DNA from: Leucaena leucocephala
Taxonomy: Eukaryota; Streptophyta; Magnoliopsida; Fabales; Fabaceae
Assembly (NCBI GenBank): GCA_037074615.1
Contig: CM073550.1
Coordinates: 11,116,001-11,180,000 of the forward strand
Length of the DNA: 64,000 nt
Reading direction: 5' to 3'
Below are positions 46,360 through 57,522 of the stretch, one piece after another (the first letter of the stretch is position 1; every line of letters begins with the position of its first letter). The translations under genes were made by a program, and so were the position numbers. The notes beneath the pieces were generated by a model. That model saw only the letters and a list, made by a program, of their open reading frames with translations. It did not search any database and was not told where the DNA came from.

Positions 46360-46764
46360 ATAAGTCGTATTATTTTTTTATGAGCACAATTAAACATACA
46401 TTCCCCACATTCAAACCCACGCACAAACATGTTTATTGTGTAGGACATATTCTAATTAAAGCTAAATATCAGCATATAGAAATCCCACAGTTCAGAGTAG
46501 CAACGAAAGATCCTAAAATATCTCTCACAATAATTGGATGAATCGAAGCGATAGTCTACAAGGTTCACGAACTAAAAAGAGAGACATATGAAACAGAGAA
46601 CACGGTCAAAATAAAGTATATCGAGGAATCTTCTAACTAGTGTTTAAGCATATAGTGAGGGTAGTAACTAAGAAGAGTGATCAATAATAAGAGAATCCTC
46701 AGAAAAAGCGAATGAGAATTAGGTTTATTAAATAACTCGCTCTAACATAAGCCGTATCATTTTT
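46360..46764. repeat. Second insertion with long flanking direct repeats in intron D-E of copy 2
   Basis: ATAAGTCGTATTATTTTT (46,360-46,377) and ATAAGCCGTATCATTTTT (46,747-46,764) flank about 370 bp missing from copy 1. The content is unrecognised, with no long open frame. Confidence 0.5.
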
Positions 46765-46897
46765 CTTGTGATTTGGCTGAATCTCTCAGAGATTTGACCA
46801 TGGGTCTCTCTCTCTTCAAGAGGCACTTAAACCTAGAGACAGAAATTTGATGCCTTATTATCAGTGAGATTTTTTTATATATATTTAATATTTTATA

Positions 46898-47151
46898 TTC
46901 CTCAAATCTTTAATATATGATCTATTTAACTAATTTGATTATATTAAAAAAATTAGTTAAATTAGTTAATATAGTATGTCTATCATAAACTATTATAATG
47001 ATCTTCTTTAACTCCTCATATTTCTCTTATTTTATTATTATTAAGGGAGTATTTAATAGAGATAATTTAAAAAATAATAAATATAGAAAATAAATCTTAT
47101 TATGATTAAAATTTATTCTCTAATTAAGTTATATATTAAAGATATGAGGAG
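46898..47151. repeat. Stowaway-like MITE in intron D-E of copy 2
   Basis: Flanked by TA (46,896-46,897 and 47,152-47,153). The left end TTCCTCAAATCTTTAATATA pairs with the right end reverse-complemented CTCCTCATATCTTTAATATA. Same family as 61,918-62,172 and 62,473-62,729. Confidence 0.7.
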
Positions 47152-47214
47152 TACTAAATAACGGTGTTGTTAATGAATTGATATTTGTGTGGGTATGTTT
47201 CCAACTGAAAGCAG

Positions 47215-47331
47215 GTTTTCGAGGTGACAAAATAAGCAAAAGCTAAAGGATTTAACGACGTCCTCTTTCTAGACGCAGGGTAACACAAATACATCGAGGA
47301 GGTATCTTTGTGTAATGTTTTCATTATAAAG
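47215..47331 (+). pseudogene. BCAT copy 2, exon E
   Basis: VFEVTK, TAA, AKAKGFNDVLFLDAG, TAA, HKYIEEVSLCNVFIIK. Both stops replace Glu codons of copy 1. Splice sites intact. Confidence 0.85.
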
Positions 47332-47473
47332 GTAAATATTAATTAATTAATTAATTAATCAATCCTAAGTAATTATTTATGACTTATATAAGATTTCTCA
47401 ATTAAAAAACTCAGTCATTAGTCTTTGTACTAACAATAAATAATTAATTATTTCATTCATTGCATTTTTATAT

Positions 47474-47569
47474 GGTAATGAAATTTCAACTCCACCGATA
47501 TATGGAACTATTTTATCAGGAATTACAAGAAAAAGCATCATTCCCATAGCTTTTGAATTGGGTTATCAG
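47474..47569 (+). pseudogene. BCAT copy 2, exon F
   Basis: 32 open codons: GNEISTPPIYGTILSGITRK, SIIPIAFELGYQ. Two codons shorter than copy 1. The acceptor AG is lost (TATATGG). Donor GT at 47,570. Confidence 0.8.
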
Positions 47570-47973
47570 GTGATTGTTATTTCTGTATATGAAATTTTGA
47601 AAAAAAAAATATTTCTTCATTTCTTAATATAAGAGTTAGTTGATTTTTTTTAAGTAAATTAAGAAAATAAATAAATTAGTTAATTATGATCAAATATAAC
47701 CCCTTAAAATGAATCCACATTATATATTTATCAATCTATACAAATTAATCAACTAGTATTTATATTAATTATAATTAATTTATTTATTTTATTTTTTTAA
47801 TATATCTAAAAGAAGTCAATTAGCTTTTATAATCATGACCAAATAGAAATTAATAGAGTAATATTGGATGCCAAATCATATCCAGTTTCTAGAGAAATTA
47901 AAAAACAAGAAAATGTTGAATTATAATATTAAACTGAAATTTTGACTGAGAAAATTTTTGAAAATGTGAATAG

Positions 47974-48083
47974 GTTATGGAACGCAGAGTTTCAGTTGAA
48001 GAAGTTGTTGAAGCGCATGGGGTTTTCTGCAGTTGAACTGCTGTTGGAATCTCTCCTGTGAAGAGTATAACCTCCCAAAAAAA
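47974..48083 (+). pseudogene. BCAT copy 2, exon G
   Basis: VMERRVSVEEVVEAHGVF, CS, TGA (48,034), TAVGISPVKSITSQKN. The stop replaces the Gly of the FCxGTAV motif. The donor after it reads CTATAT instead of GTAGGT. Confidence 0.82.
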
Positions 48084-48159
48084 CCTATATAACATTCATT
48101 TCTCATTTAATTTAACCAAACATAGTGTTAACTTCCAATTTTGTTTCGGAAGTTTATGG

Positions 48160-48410
48160 GTAGAAGTTATAGGTATCTAAGATTTTTTTTTAAATCAATA
48201 TAGCTCCAGAAGTGCTAAAAAAGGAGTATCCCTATCTATTAAAAATATTAATAGTCCATATTAATTTTTTAACAATCAATATTAGTTTTTAATATTTAGG
48301 ATGATTTTGTTTATTTTTTAATATTTCTGAAGTAATATTGATTTATGAAAAAATTCTGAATACCCATAACTCTTATACAAAAATTTGTAGGATAAAATTA
48401 TGCCTTAACC
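48160..48410. repeat. Dispersed inverted-repeat element (copy near 48.3 kb)
   Basis: Left arm TTATAGGTATCTAAGATTTT, right arm reverse-complemented TATGGGTATTCAGAATTTTT. Shares its core with 23,290-23,560. Located in the last intron of BCAT copy 2 and absent from copy 1. Confidence 0.55.
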
Positions 48411-48667
48411 TATCAAATGTGTGTGTATATATATCGATATATAGTGTAAAATTCTAACAAGCCATTATTCATGAAGTCAAACGTGTTGCACATTAATTTA
48501 TTATCCTACGTATAACACAAGAGAGAGATATAATAGATAATAGATACATATTTGAAAATCACATTCTTTAATAAAGGTAAAATAGGTAAATTTTATCAAT
48601 TTAAGACACATTAAATAACTTGACAAATATTTCTTAGTTTGTATGAATTAGTTAACATTTTATATGG

Positions 48668-49228
48668 GCATGTTTGGATAAGAGTTTGAAAAATGGATTA
48701 TAAAAAAATAGGGTTTTAGATAGCTTTTACAAAAGAGCTTTTTGAGAAGAGTTTATGAAAAACAAAAGTTGTTATGAATAAACAAGTGTTTGGATAGTTA
48801 TTATTAAAATAACTTTTGTAATTTTAAAATTACCAGAAAATGTATGATTTGATTAAAAAAATGAGAGATGGAAGAGGGTGAAGAAAAGAGAAGAAAGATG
48901 AGATAGTGAAAAAAAGTGAAGAGAGAGAAGAGAGGTGGAGAAAAGGGAGGAGAGAGGGTAGAGATGAGAGATAGTAAAGAAAAGTGAGGAGAAAGGAGAA
49001 AGGGTATAAGAAAAAATAAGAGTAAAATAATAATTATGTAGTCTATAAGCTCTTTTACTATTCCAGAAACTAGTCTAAGTAGCTTACCAAAAATATTGAT
49101 TTTAAACTATAGTTTTGTCCAAAAGCCATTTTGGACAAATATAGCTATTTGTTTTAAAATTTCTCCAAATCAAAGTTTGGCCCAAAAAGTCTTTTAAAAT
49201 TAAGATTTTGTGGCTTTCCAAATATGAA
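48668..49228. repeat. Terminal-inverted-repeat element, copy C
   Basis: Left end GGGCATGTTTGGATAAGAG, right end reverse-complemented TCATATTTGGAAAGCCAC. The purine-rich centre (48,860-49,020, GAGAGATGGAAGAGGGTGAA-like) is the complement of the pyrimidine centre of copy B (12,986-13,765). Confidence 0.6.
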
Positions 49229-49364
49229 TTATATTGGATTGGAGGGAGTACTTATTTAGTCAAAGCCTAACCTATTTTCACCTTAATATAGATTACTCTT
49301 TCCGATTATTAATATAAGATTTAATTGAGGGGTTATATTTAGTTCTAAATATAAATACACCAAT

Positions 49365-49404
49365 CAAACTTTGAAACTGGTGAGGGAACAACATCAATGG
49401 AGGT
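49365..49404 (+). pseudogene. BCAT copy 2, 5' half of last exon H
   Basis: Just left of the gypsy element the plus strand reads FETGEGTTSMEV in one frame, matching VEFKIGEEM-SRK of copy 1. The reading stops at the LTR boundary 49,405. Confidence 0.65.
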
Positions 49405-50856
49405 TGAAACAACCTTAATCCAATATTGTCTTGGGGTTACTTCAAAAATTAAACCAAGGATTGCATATAATGCAACCTCAGGTCGTTCTCTTTGAGGAGC
49501 CAAAAATAAAATTTAATTCCTAAGTAACTAAATACAATGCAACCTAAATTAGAAAATAGGATTTGGATTTGTTGACTAACAACTAAATGCAATGAATTAA
49601 AAATAGATTTAAATAAAATATTTTTGGTATTTTTAATAGGAAGGGATAATGAATGATAATAAATTAAAAGAATAAATTCAAGCTTTTAATCCAACAACCA
49701 AACCACCTCGAATTGTCACAAAATATTTTCTAAGTCTTAATTTATTAACTGCCACCAGAATAATAAAATAGGACTAAAGATATTAAAAACTAATGCTCAA
49801 TTATAACTCAGTAATTCATAAAAATATAATTTAAGCCAGCAAGAGACACAATAATCCTCAATAATCTCGATACAATGTCTGACTCAGATCAAAGTAAATG
49901 AAATTAAAGTTAATTAAAGAACAATGTCAAATGCTAAGCAAAAATTTAGTCACAATAATCCTCAATAAATATAAATAAATCATTCTAAACATTCCCAATA
50001 ATTATAAAATTAATCCTAAGACCTAGGAGTCATAATATAATTATTAGATAAAGAATTAGAGTAACTTATACTCCCCTTTGAGATCCCAAGCTCATGCCTT
50101 TGCTATTGAATTACAAGATTAGGATGCTCTAGCCACGCATAGTTATCACATACATTACTACACTAAGCATCAAATGTTCAGCCATGGATTTAGAGATGGA
50201 TGATGATGAATGAAAGGCTTCAAGACGCAATGTGCACAGGAGACAAGAGGTGCCGTGAGATGAAGTTGGAGTATATGTAAATGAAGGTGAATGGTAGATT
50301 ATGGTCACTGCATAGTCGCGGTGTTGATGAGTGTTGATAAGTGGCATGAGTTCTCTACTCCGTCCCTAGCTATTCACATCTGCCGCAGCGTGAAGGGTCT
50401 GTGGTATGAATGAATTTTTGGGGCTCCTGTGTGTGTTCTCTTTCTTGCAGCAGCCACCTGTGTGTGTGAGTGCTTTTTCTCTTTTCCAATTCTGCCTCCT
50501 CGTGTTGCTTCCTAGTCATCCATTAAAAAGGTGACCTAATGGGCCAAATCTCAAGGTTTGGCCTATTGGGTCCTATAATGCAGTTTTTAATTTTGTAGCT
50601 TTTTGTTGTCATTTGTAAATTTTGATTTTTCCTAAATTCCTTAAATATAAAATCATAATAATATAATACTTTTTGTTCTAAAAATAACTGTTTAGGAGAA
50701 ATCCTAAAGATATGACAATTGTGTCAATATTATGCACTAATTCAATATAAGGTATATTAAATCAAATAGTGTATAAATAATATAATTAATGACCAAAATA
50801 ATGACAAAAACCCACCAAAATGATATGAATAAATATATAAAAATATAGATTTGTTA
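49405..50856 (-). repeat. 3' LTR of the Athila-like element
   Basis: 1452 bp. Starts TGAAACAACC, ends ATTTGTTA (the partner has ATTTGTCA). Lacks about 100 bp present in the right LTR at 59,119-59,221 but keeps a CCATTAAAAAGGTGACC...TTTTTCC segment deleted there. Confidence 0.88.
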
Positions 50857-50857
50857 A

Positions 50858-50869
50858 CTCCCCCACACT
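50858..50869 (-). other. Polypurine tract of the Athila-like element
   Basis: Element strand AGTGTGGGGGAG two bases inside the 3' LTR. The identical 12-mer also occurs at 52,189-52,200 and 52,402-52,413. Confidence 0.75.
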
Positions 50870-52490
50870 AAACCTTTTGTACTCCTGGGCAAAAATATCA
50901 CTAAAGGGAATCCATCGGTTAAACACAATGCAAGTAAACATAAAACTGTCAAGGAAAATATATATAATCAACTCAAGCAACTCATATCCATAATCAATCA
51001 ACAGTCATGGAATGCTTTGATGCAAGGAAAGTAACACAAGACATAGCAAGATAGAGGAAGGGGAACATAATAGAACTCTCGTGGGTATAAGTGTCTCACT
51101 CAACTCTCAATAATATAAGGAATTTTCACTCATCACACCTAGATTAGCACCTACCATAGGCTTATAAAGATTATACTATCTCCACTACTAACATACCATA
51201 TATTCATGATCAAGGGGACTTTATTGGGTTGTAATGTTGGTGAAAGGCTAATGAATAGATGAAATGAAATGTAGAACAAGTTTAATGCATAAGTATTAAG
51301 AAATAGATCAAAGTAACCTAACATACGACTATCAAATGAACGACAACTTTAATCTTCAACTACCAAAAGATGCCTTATTTCAAACTTCATGCCTTGTTGC
51401 CAATTTTTCTTTTCTTTTTCTTTCTCTCTCTCTCTCTTTTCCAACTTCTTTTTTTTTGCACATTTTCTTCTTTTTCCTGTCTTTTCTATTTCTTTTCTCC
51501 CTTTTTTCAATTTTTTTTGGCAAACCTAACTAAAAATGATAAAAATAGCAACTTTCAATAATACACAGTTAATCATAACGAACATAATATAACTCATACA
51601 AAGCACTTATTCAAAATTAATGGAATGAAATGAAAGTGATGGGCTCAAAGGGGTAAGCAAAGGTTAATTGAGATGGCTTGTGTTTAGGTGAAAAGGTTTA
51701 TAAATTAATGCCCCTATCATGCTCACAATTCTAGGTATTAATGCAGCTTTGAAAAAGAATCTAGACAAGTTCTAGAGGTTAACCAAACCTAGGTGGAAAT
51801 CACACAAGATAAGAAGGAAAATTAAGGCTCAATAATCTTTCCAACAAGGCTTTCTCTAATATGTTTCCTCCTTACGATAAAGATATAAAACAAGGTTAAT
51901 AGCACTGCATCAAGATACTCTACTATGCTAATTAGCTCAGAATAAGAATTACTCAAATCAAAATGCATTCTTACCTAGACATGCCAATGTTCACATGCAT
52001 AAAGAAATAAGGATTTGAAAATAAAGCCCAATGATTGCAAAAGTCAAGTGGAAGGTAGGAATCACAGCAACAATTCGTCATATAGCATTGAAAAATCCAA
52101 TCAATTTAGCTTAAAGGTTCAAAAAAATTTCAATTTTTCAAATTATGGCGATTCAAGCAATGGCAACATGAACTAACAAAAGCAATCCCTCCCCCACACT
52201 TAAACCATGCGTTGTCCTCAACGCATTACTAAAGCATATATCAAAGGGAGAAAGAAAAATGATTAAAGAGTCATGAGCTAAAAGGGAAGCTTTATTCAAA
52301 GAAAAACTAATATAAAACTAAGAAATCTTTAAAATGCAACCTATTCAAAGAAATAGTTAAAAGACATAAAGCAAATAAATCTAGAACTACTATGATGGTC
52401 TCTCCCCCACACTTACTCCTAACTATCTTAGCAAACAGATATTATCAGCAATACAAGAGAAAGTAAAGGAGAAATGTGGAAAGGAACAAC
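50870..52490 (-). other. Non-coding 3' region of the Athila-like element
   Basis: 1.6 kb between integrase and the polypurine tract with no gene. Two extra PPT-like 12-mers and a pyrimidine-rich run (51,407-51,520, TTCTTTCTCTCTCTC-type) are present. Some Athila elements carry an env-like gene here. I see none. Confidence 0.6.
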
Positions 52491-53396
52491 CGTGCAATTA
52501 GGGAGATCTTTGATTCTCATGGTAGTACTTAAGCATATGACCATTGACTTGTAAAACATGATATGTTGCTTCATCCACCAGCTCTATCGTACCAAAAGAA
52601 TATACTTTGGTGACTATAAAAGGGCCCTCCCACTTGGTAACAAATTTTTAGGGCATCAACTTCAACCGGGCCTTGAACTTTAGAACCTTGTCACCTTCAT
52701 GGAATTGTTTTCTCAAAATCTATTTTTCATGAATTATTTTAAGCTTGTCTTTATAGATTATGGCATTATCATAGGATTCAAGTCTCATCTCTTCAAGCTC
52801 TTGGAGTTGCATCTTTCAGTTTTCAAGTGAGGATTCAAGGTATGCATCACATGCCTTGATCGCCCAATAAGATTTGTGCTCAATCTCCATAGGTAGATAA
52901 CAAGACTTACCATATAGTAAACAGAAAGGAGACATGCCTATAGGGGTTTTATAGGTAGTCCTATAGGCCCACAGCGCCTCCTCAAGCCTTTCACTCCAAT
53001 CTTTATGAGATTGTTTCACAATCTTTTCTAGTATTCGTTTAACTTCCCGATCAAAGACTTCAGCCAATCCATTTGTCTGAGGGTGGTAATGAGTTGCCAG
53101 CTTGTGATTAACTCTATGTTTAGCAAGTAGAGACTTTATGGTCCTATTGTACAAATATGTTACTTGGTCACTGACGATTGCTCTTGGAATGCTGTACCTA
53201 CAAAAGATATGAGAGCGTAAGAACTTGACAATAGTAGAAGCATCATCTTTCCTAGTTGCACTATCTCTACCCACCTAGACACATAGTCTACTGCAAGTAA
53301 TATATATGAAAACCCAAATAACGGAGGAAAAGGACCCATAAAATCCATGCCCCAGACATAAAAAATTTCACAAAAATGCATAGGTCTTAAGGGCAT
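52491..53396 (-). pseudogene. Athila-like pol: integrase
   Basis: 53,160-53,396: WGMDFMGPFPP and VDYVSRWVEI (first catalytic Asp region). 52,816-53,274: DQVTYLYN (second Asp region, RTYF-like motif changed), HYHPQTNGLAEVFDREVKRI (third acidic), WAYRTTYKTPIGMSPFCLLY. The C-terminal part at about 52,500-52,640 reads FVTKWEGPFIVTKVYS and YYHENQRSP, then a stop. A frameshift separates the first two pieces. Confidence 0.85.
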
Positions 53397-53626
53397 CTCA
53401 TGCTTTCTACCTAGACTCCCAAACCTTTGGCACTTACCACAAGACTTACAAAAAATATAAGCATCTTTGAATAAGGTAGGCCAGTAAAATTCACATTCTA
53501 AAACCTTCCTAGCAATCCTATTATAACTAAAATGCCCCCACCAAATAAAGAATGTGCAAAGGTAAGGATAGAGTGAATCTCATTGTTAGGAACACATCGT
53601 CTGATAATTTGGTCACTGTATTGCTT

Positions 53627-54309
53627 TCAAAGAATTGGAGTATCCCAGATATAGTATCTTGCCTCCCTCTTCAGCTTATCAACCTGAAACTTAGACATAG
53701 AAGGAGGAACAAGATTAGTGACAATATAGTTAACAATATTAGAGTACCAAGGCTCCTGAACAGCTAAGGCAAAGAGTGTAAAATTAGGAAATGAATTAAC
53801 AATAAGATTAGAAGAGTCAACTCCCTCGGTGCCTTTAGGTAACTGACTAAGGTGGTCAGCTACATGATTATATGCTCCAGCTTTATCTCTAATTTTAATG
53901 TTGAACTCCTGTAGTAATAAAGCCCATCTCAGCAGTCTTGGTATAGACTGAGGCTTCTTGAATAAGTAACGCATCGCTGTATGATATGTGAAAATAACCA
54001 CTCAAGAATTTATCAAATATTGTCTAAACTTATCTAAAGCAAAGATTATAGCAAAAATTTCTTTCTCGGTTGTGGTATAATTCACTTGAGTGGGGTCAAG
54101 TGTCTTTGAGGCATAGGCTATCACTCTAGATCGCTTATCCTCCCTCTGACTAAGCATAGCACCTACTGTAAAGTTAGAAGCATCACAAGATAGTTCAAAA
54201 GGTAAACCCTAATTAGGTGCAGTGAGAATATGAGGTAAAACAAGCAAGGATTTCAATGAGTCAAAGGCGTGTCTACTCTTATCCTCAAATTGAAAATCAA
54301 CATCTTTTC
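53627..54309 (-). pseudogene. Athila-like pol: RNase H end and integrase zinc region
   Basis: 53,627-54,001 reads HTAMRYLFKKPQSIPRLLRW, LLLQEFNIKIRDKAGAYNHV, ADHLSQL (end of RNase H; the family has DKKGxENxVADHLSR), then the AVQEPWYSNIVNYI spacer before integrase. 54,002-54,309 holds stop-interrupted RNase H sequence (KVFAIIFALDKF-like, AYASKTLD-like) in the same direction. Confidence 0.8.
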
Positions 54310-55386
54310 TCAACAACGTAAAGAGGGGTAAAGCAATTTTACTAATTCTTTTGCAAAACATCGATAAAACCCAGCATGCCTCAAGAAAGACCTCAAATCT
54401 TTAAGACAAGTAGGATAGGGAAGTGAAGAAATAACTTTAATCTTAGCTTTATCAACCTCAATCCCCTTTTGAGAGATGCAGTGACATAGCACTATGCCAC
54501 TATCTACCATGAAATGACATTTTTTATAATTCAAAACTAACTTTTTCTCAATACATCTATCAAGAATATGTTCAAGACTAAGTAAATAGTCATCAAAGCT
54601 ATCACTATAAACGGTGAAATCATCCATAAAAATTTCCATATTATGCTCCAATAAATCACTAAAGATCGCCATCATACACCTTTGAAAGGTGCCTGGAGCA
54701 TTACATAACCCAAATGGCATCCTTTGATATGCGTAAGTGCCAAAAGCACATGTAAAAGTAGTCTTGTTTTGATCTGCAGGTGTAATTGATACCTGAAAAT
54801 AACCTGAAAAGCCATATAAGAAATAATAGTGAGATTTACCAGATATTCTTTCCAACATTTGATCAATGAAAGGTAATGGAAAATTATCCTTCCTAGTTGC
54901 TTCATTCAACTTCCTATAGTCTATACATATTCTCCAAGCATTCTGAACTCTTGTTGGAATAAGTTCATTATTCTCATTTGTTGGAATAAGTTTATTATTC
55001 TCATTTTTCACTACTGTGATACCGCTCTTCTTCGGTACTATATGTATCAGGCTCACCCACTTACTATCTGAGATTGCATATATGATTCCAGCGCTCAATA
55101 ATTTAGATACTTCCTTTTTAATCACATCATGAATAAGAGGGTTTGACCTCCTTAGTGGCTGCTTAATTGGCTTTAAACCTTCAGCTAAAAGGATCTTGTG
55201 TGTGCAAACCAAGGGATCAATCCCTGGTATGTCCCCTAAAGACCAACCTATAGCCCTTTTATACATTTTCAACACTGAAACTAGTCTCTCTTCTTTAGAA
55301 CTACTCAAAGAACTGGAAATAATAATAGGCAATTTACAATCATCAGCAAGAAAGACATATTTCAAGTTAGAGGGGAGGGGTTTCAA
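54310..55386 (-). pseudogene. Athila-like pol: reverse transcriptase
   Basis: The longest open stretch of the element, 358 codons. KPIKQPLRRSNPLIHDVIKK, WRICIDYRKLNEATRKDNFP, RMPFGLCNAPGTFQRCM, EIFMDDFTVYSDSF (FMDD active site) and LSSLPYPTCLKDLRSFL-type RT-RNase H junction. A 27-bp tandem duplication (54,951-54,977 and 54,978-55,004) repeats NENNKLIPT/NENNELIPT just before the WRICIDYRKLN motif. The family has this insert once. RT looks readable but is isolated by stops on both sides. Confidence 0.88.
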
Positions 55387-55685
55387 TTATAAATCAGGGG
55401 GTTATACAATAGAAGGAATCATCTTTGTTATATCAAGTACATTCAGAGCGAGTAGTGTATCTATGTGGCTTGGGGAAGGAGATATAAGCTCAATATAATA
55501 TATATTTCCTCCACTTATTGACTCAGTGCCGCCATCAGATGACCTAGATATATGAGAGTTATGGTTAGTCTGATCAATAGAAAGAGAAAGTAAATTAGAA
55601 GTGAGAGTGGGATTAGAAAGGACTAAGGCAGTAGCAGAATCACTGCTATCCTCTTATAATATTCTAGCGCCACTCAATGGGGAAG

Positions 55686-56801
55686 CTATATTCGTAGCTT
55701 ATACATCATCCTCCTTATCATCAATTCCTGTAAAATCAATAAATATACCTTTTTCAAGGCTATCAAGTGCAGAATAAGTAGTAATACCAGAGTCAAAGCA
55801 ATATGGTACATCAAAATCATGAGTAGATGAAGCCAACTATCTATCTCTAAACAATAGGCACACGATATGCCATATTCACATGCACAGACATGAGAAGGAT
55901 AGGAGGAAGATAGACAAGTAAAAGCATCATTATGGTTCACAACTAAGTCACACCAGTGAGGTTCATTCATATTAGTCTCATGTAAGTGGTCCACGTCATG
56001 ACATTCTATTGAACTAATTCCCAAATAAGAGCAATCTTCATAACTATGATTCATAGCTTCTGAAAGATTAAATTGCACTTCTTGATCCCTAATCCCCATA
56101 GTGATAAGACCATTTTTCATGTTAATTATTGTCTCAGCAGTTAAAAGGAAATATCTACCTAGAATCAAAGTACTCTAAGTGGGGAGGTCATTAGTCATAT
56201 CAAGGATATAAAAGTCAGCTAGAAAAACAAGACCTTTCACTTGCACAAGAATATCCTCAAGAATACTTTTAGGGTATCTCACCGTCCTATCAACTAGACT
56301 AAGCACTACACTAGTGTCTTTCAAAGCTTTAATACCCAAGGTCTTATAAACAAAGGTCGACATGACATTAATTGCTATACCTAAGTCCAGTAGGGCATGG
56401 GAAACTGTAGTTCTACCTATGGTACAAGGAATAGTGTAGGAACCTGGGTCTTTACATTTAATAGGAAATTGTGGCTTAAATAAGGCACTAACACTCAACC
56501 CCAGTTGGGTTCTCTTACTATGCCTAAACTTTCTCTTATTTGTACATAGGTCTTTCAAGAATTTAGCACACTTAGGCATCTTTTTAATCAATTCAAGCAA
56601 TGGCACATTAACCTCAAGTTTGCTAAACATTTCAAACAATTTATCATTATCTTTCTTTTCAATAATATTTTTACTAACCAAATAAGAATTTGAAAAATGT
56701 AAGTCATGAATATTTACCTCATCACCTTTGGAGTTAGAAGGTGATCCTTTCTCGACTGGTCCTTTTATGATAGTTGTTGCCTCTTCATCATTTTTTACCA
56801 T
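55686..56801 (-). pseudogene. Athila-like pol: aspartic protease region
   Basis: 56,175-56,801: NVPLLELIKKMPKCAKFLKD, then TIGRTTVSHALLDLGIAINV (the protease motif in this lineage is DLGASIN; here IAIN). 55,686-56,168: MILGRYFLLTAETIINMKNG (GRPFL-like flap region with Pro changed to Tyr). One stop separates the two. Confidence 0.78.
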
Positions 56802-56810
56802 TAGTTGTTT

Positions 56811-57502
56811 CTAATACTTCTCCAAGAGCTTCTTTTCTTGTAAGACTTCAGATTGGATAGAAGTTTCTTTCTCAGCTTGAGAAGTTTCTTGAGTAGTTTT
56901 GGCAGGAAGAAACTCAACTTCTATTTGCTCATCAACCTGCTCTTCATCCTCTTCATGTTCTTTGAATTGTACATTCTTCGGCCCAATTTTCTTACCACTT
57001 CTCAGTGTGATTGCATTCAAAGATTTAGGATTTATCATTATGTTGGAGGGTATATAACCACTGCTCTTTGCTTGTTGTTCACTCAAGTTGTTGGAAAATT
57101 GAGCAACAAAAGCATTCAAATTCTCATGCTTAGTCTCTATTTGCTCCAATTTAGAGAACATATTTTGTAGACATGAATCCATCTTATTCTCCATAGCATG
57201 TAACTTAGACTCAGTTTGTGACTTCTGATTGTCAAACTTTGAATTGAGCTCAGTAATTCCTTTCACAATCATACCAAGTTTATTACCTCTAGAAAAAGAA
57301 GATGATACCGCTTGATTAGGCACCACTTGATTTGAGAAATTCCCTTGAGGGTTGCCTTGATTTCTACCCCATCTAAAGTTAGGATAATCTCTCTAACCTG
57401 GATTATAAATGTTAGAGTAGGGATCCCTCTTTTGATATTGACTATTCCTATTTTGGTATAGGGAAGAAACCTCTTCATATCGAGAATAAGTATTTGAGGC
57501 AT
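56811..57502 (-). pseudogene. Athila-like gag C-terminal and linker region
   Basis: 56,811-57,326: coiled-coil-like SKFDNQKSQTESKLHAMENK and NAITLRSGKKIGPKNVQFKE (LRSGK is a recurrent Athila gag-pol linker motif). 57,269-57,502 is an overlapping frame of the same relic. Confidence 0.7.
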
Positions 57503-57522
57503 GCATCATTGACCCACAGTAC

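Noticed and set aside
50129..50347. Minus-strand 72-codon frame
   Set aside because: Within the left gypsy LTR; not maintained in the right LTR.
51336..51561. Two Phe/Leu/Ser-rich plus-strand frames
   Set aside because: Translation of a pyrimidine-rich low-complexity tract in the gypsy 3' region.
50870..52490. Env-like gene in the Athila-like element
   Set aside because: Looked for because some relatives carry one; no open frame longer than about 70 codons and no membrane-protein pattern.
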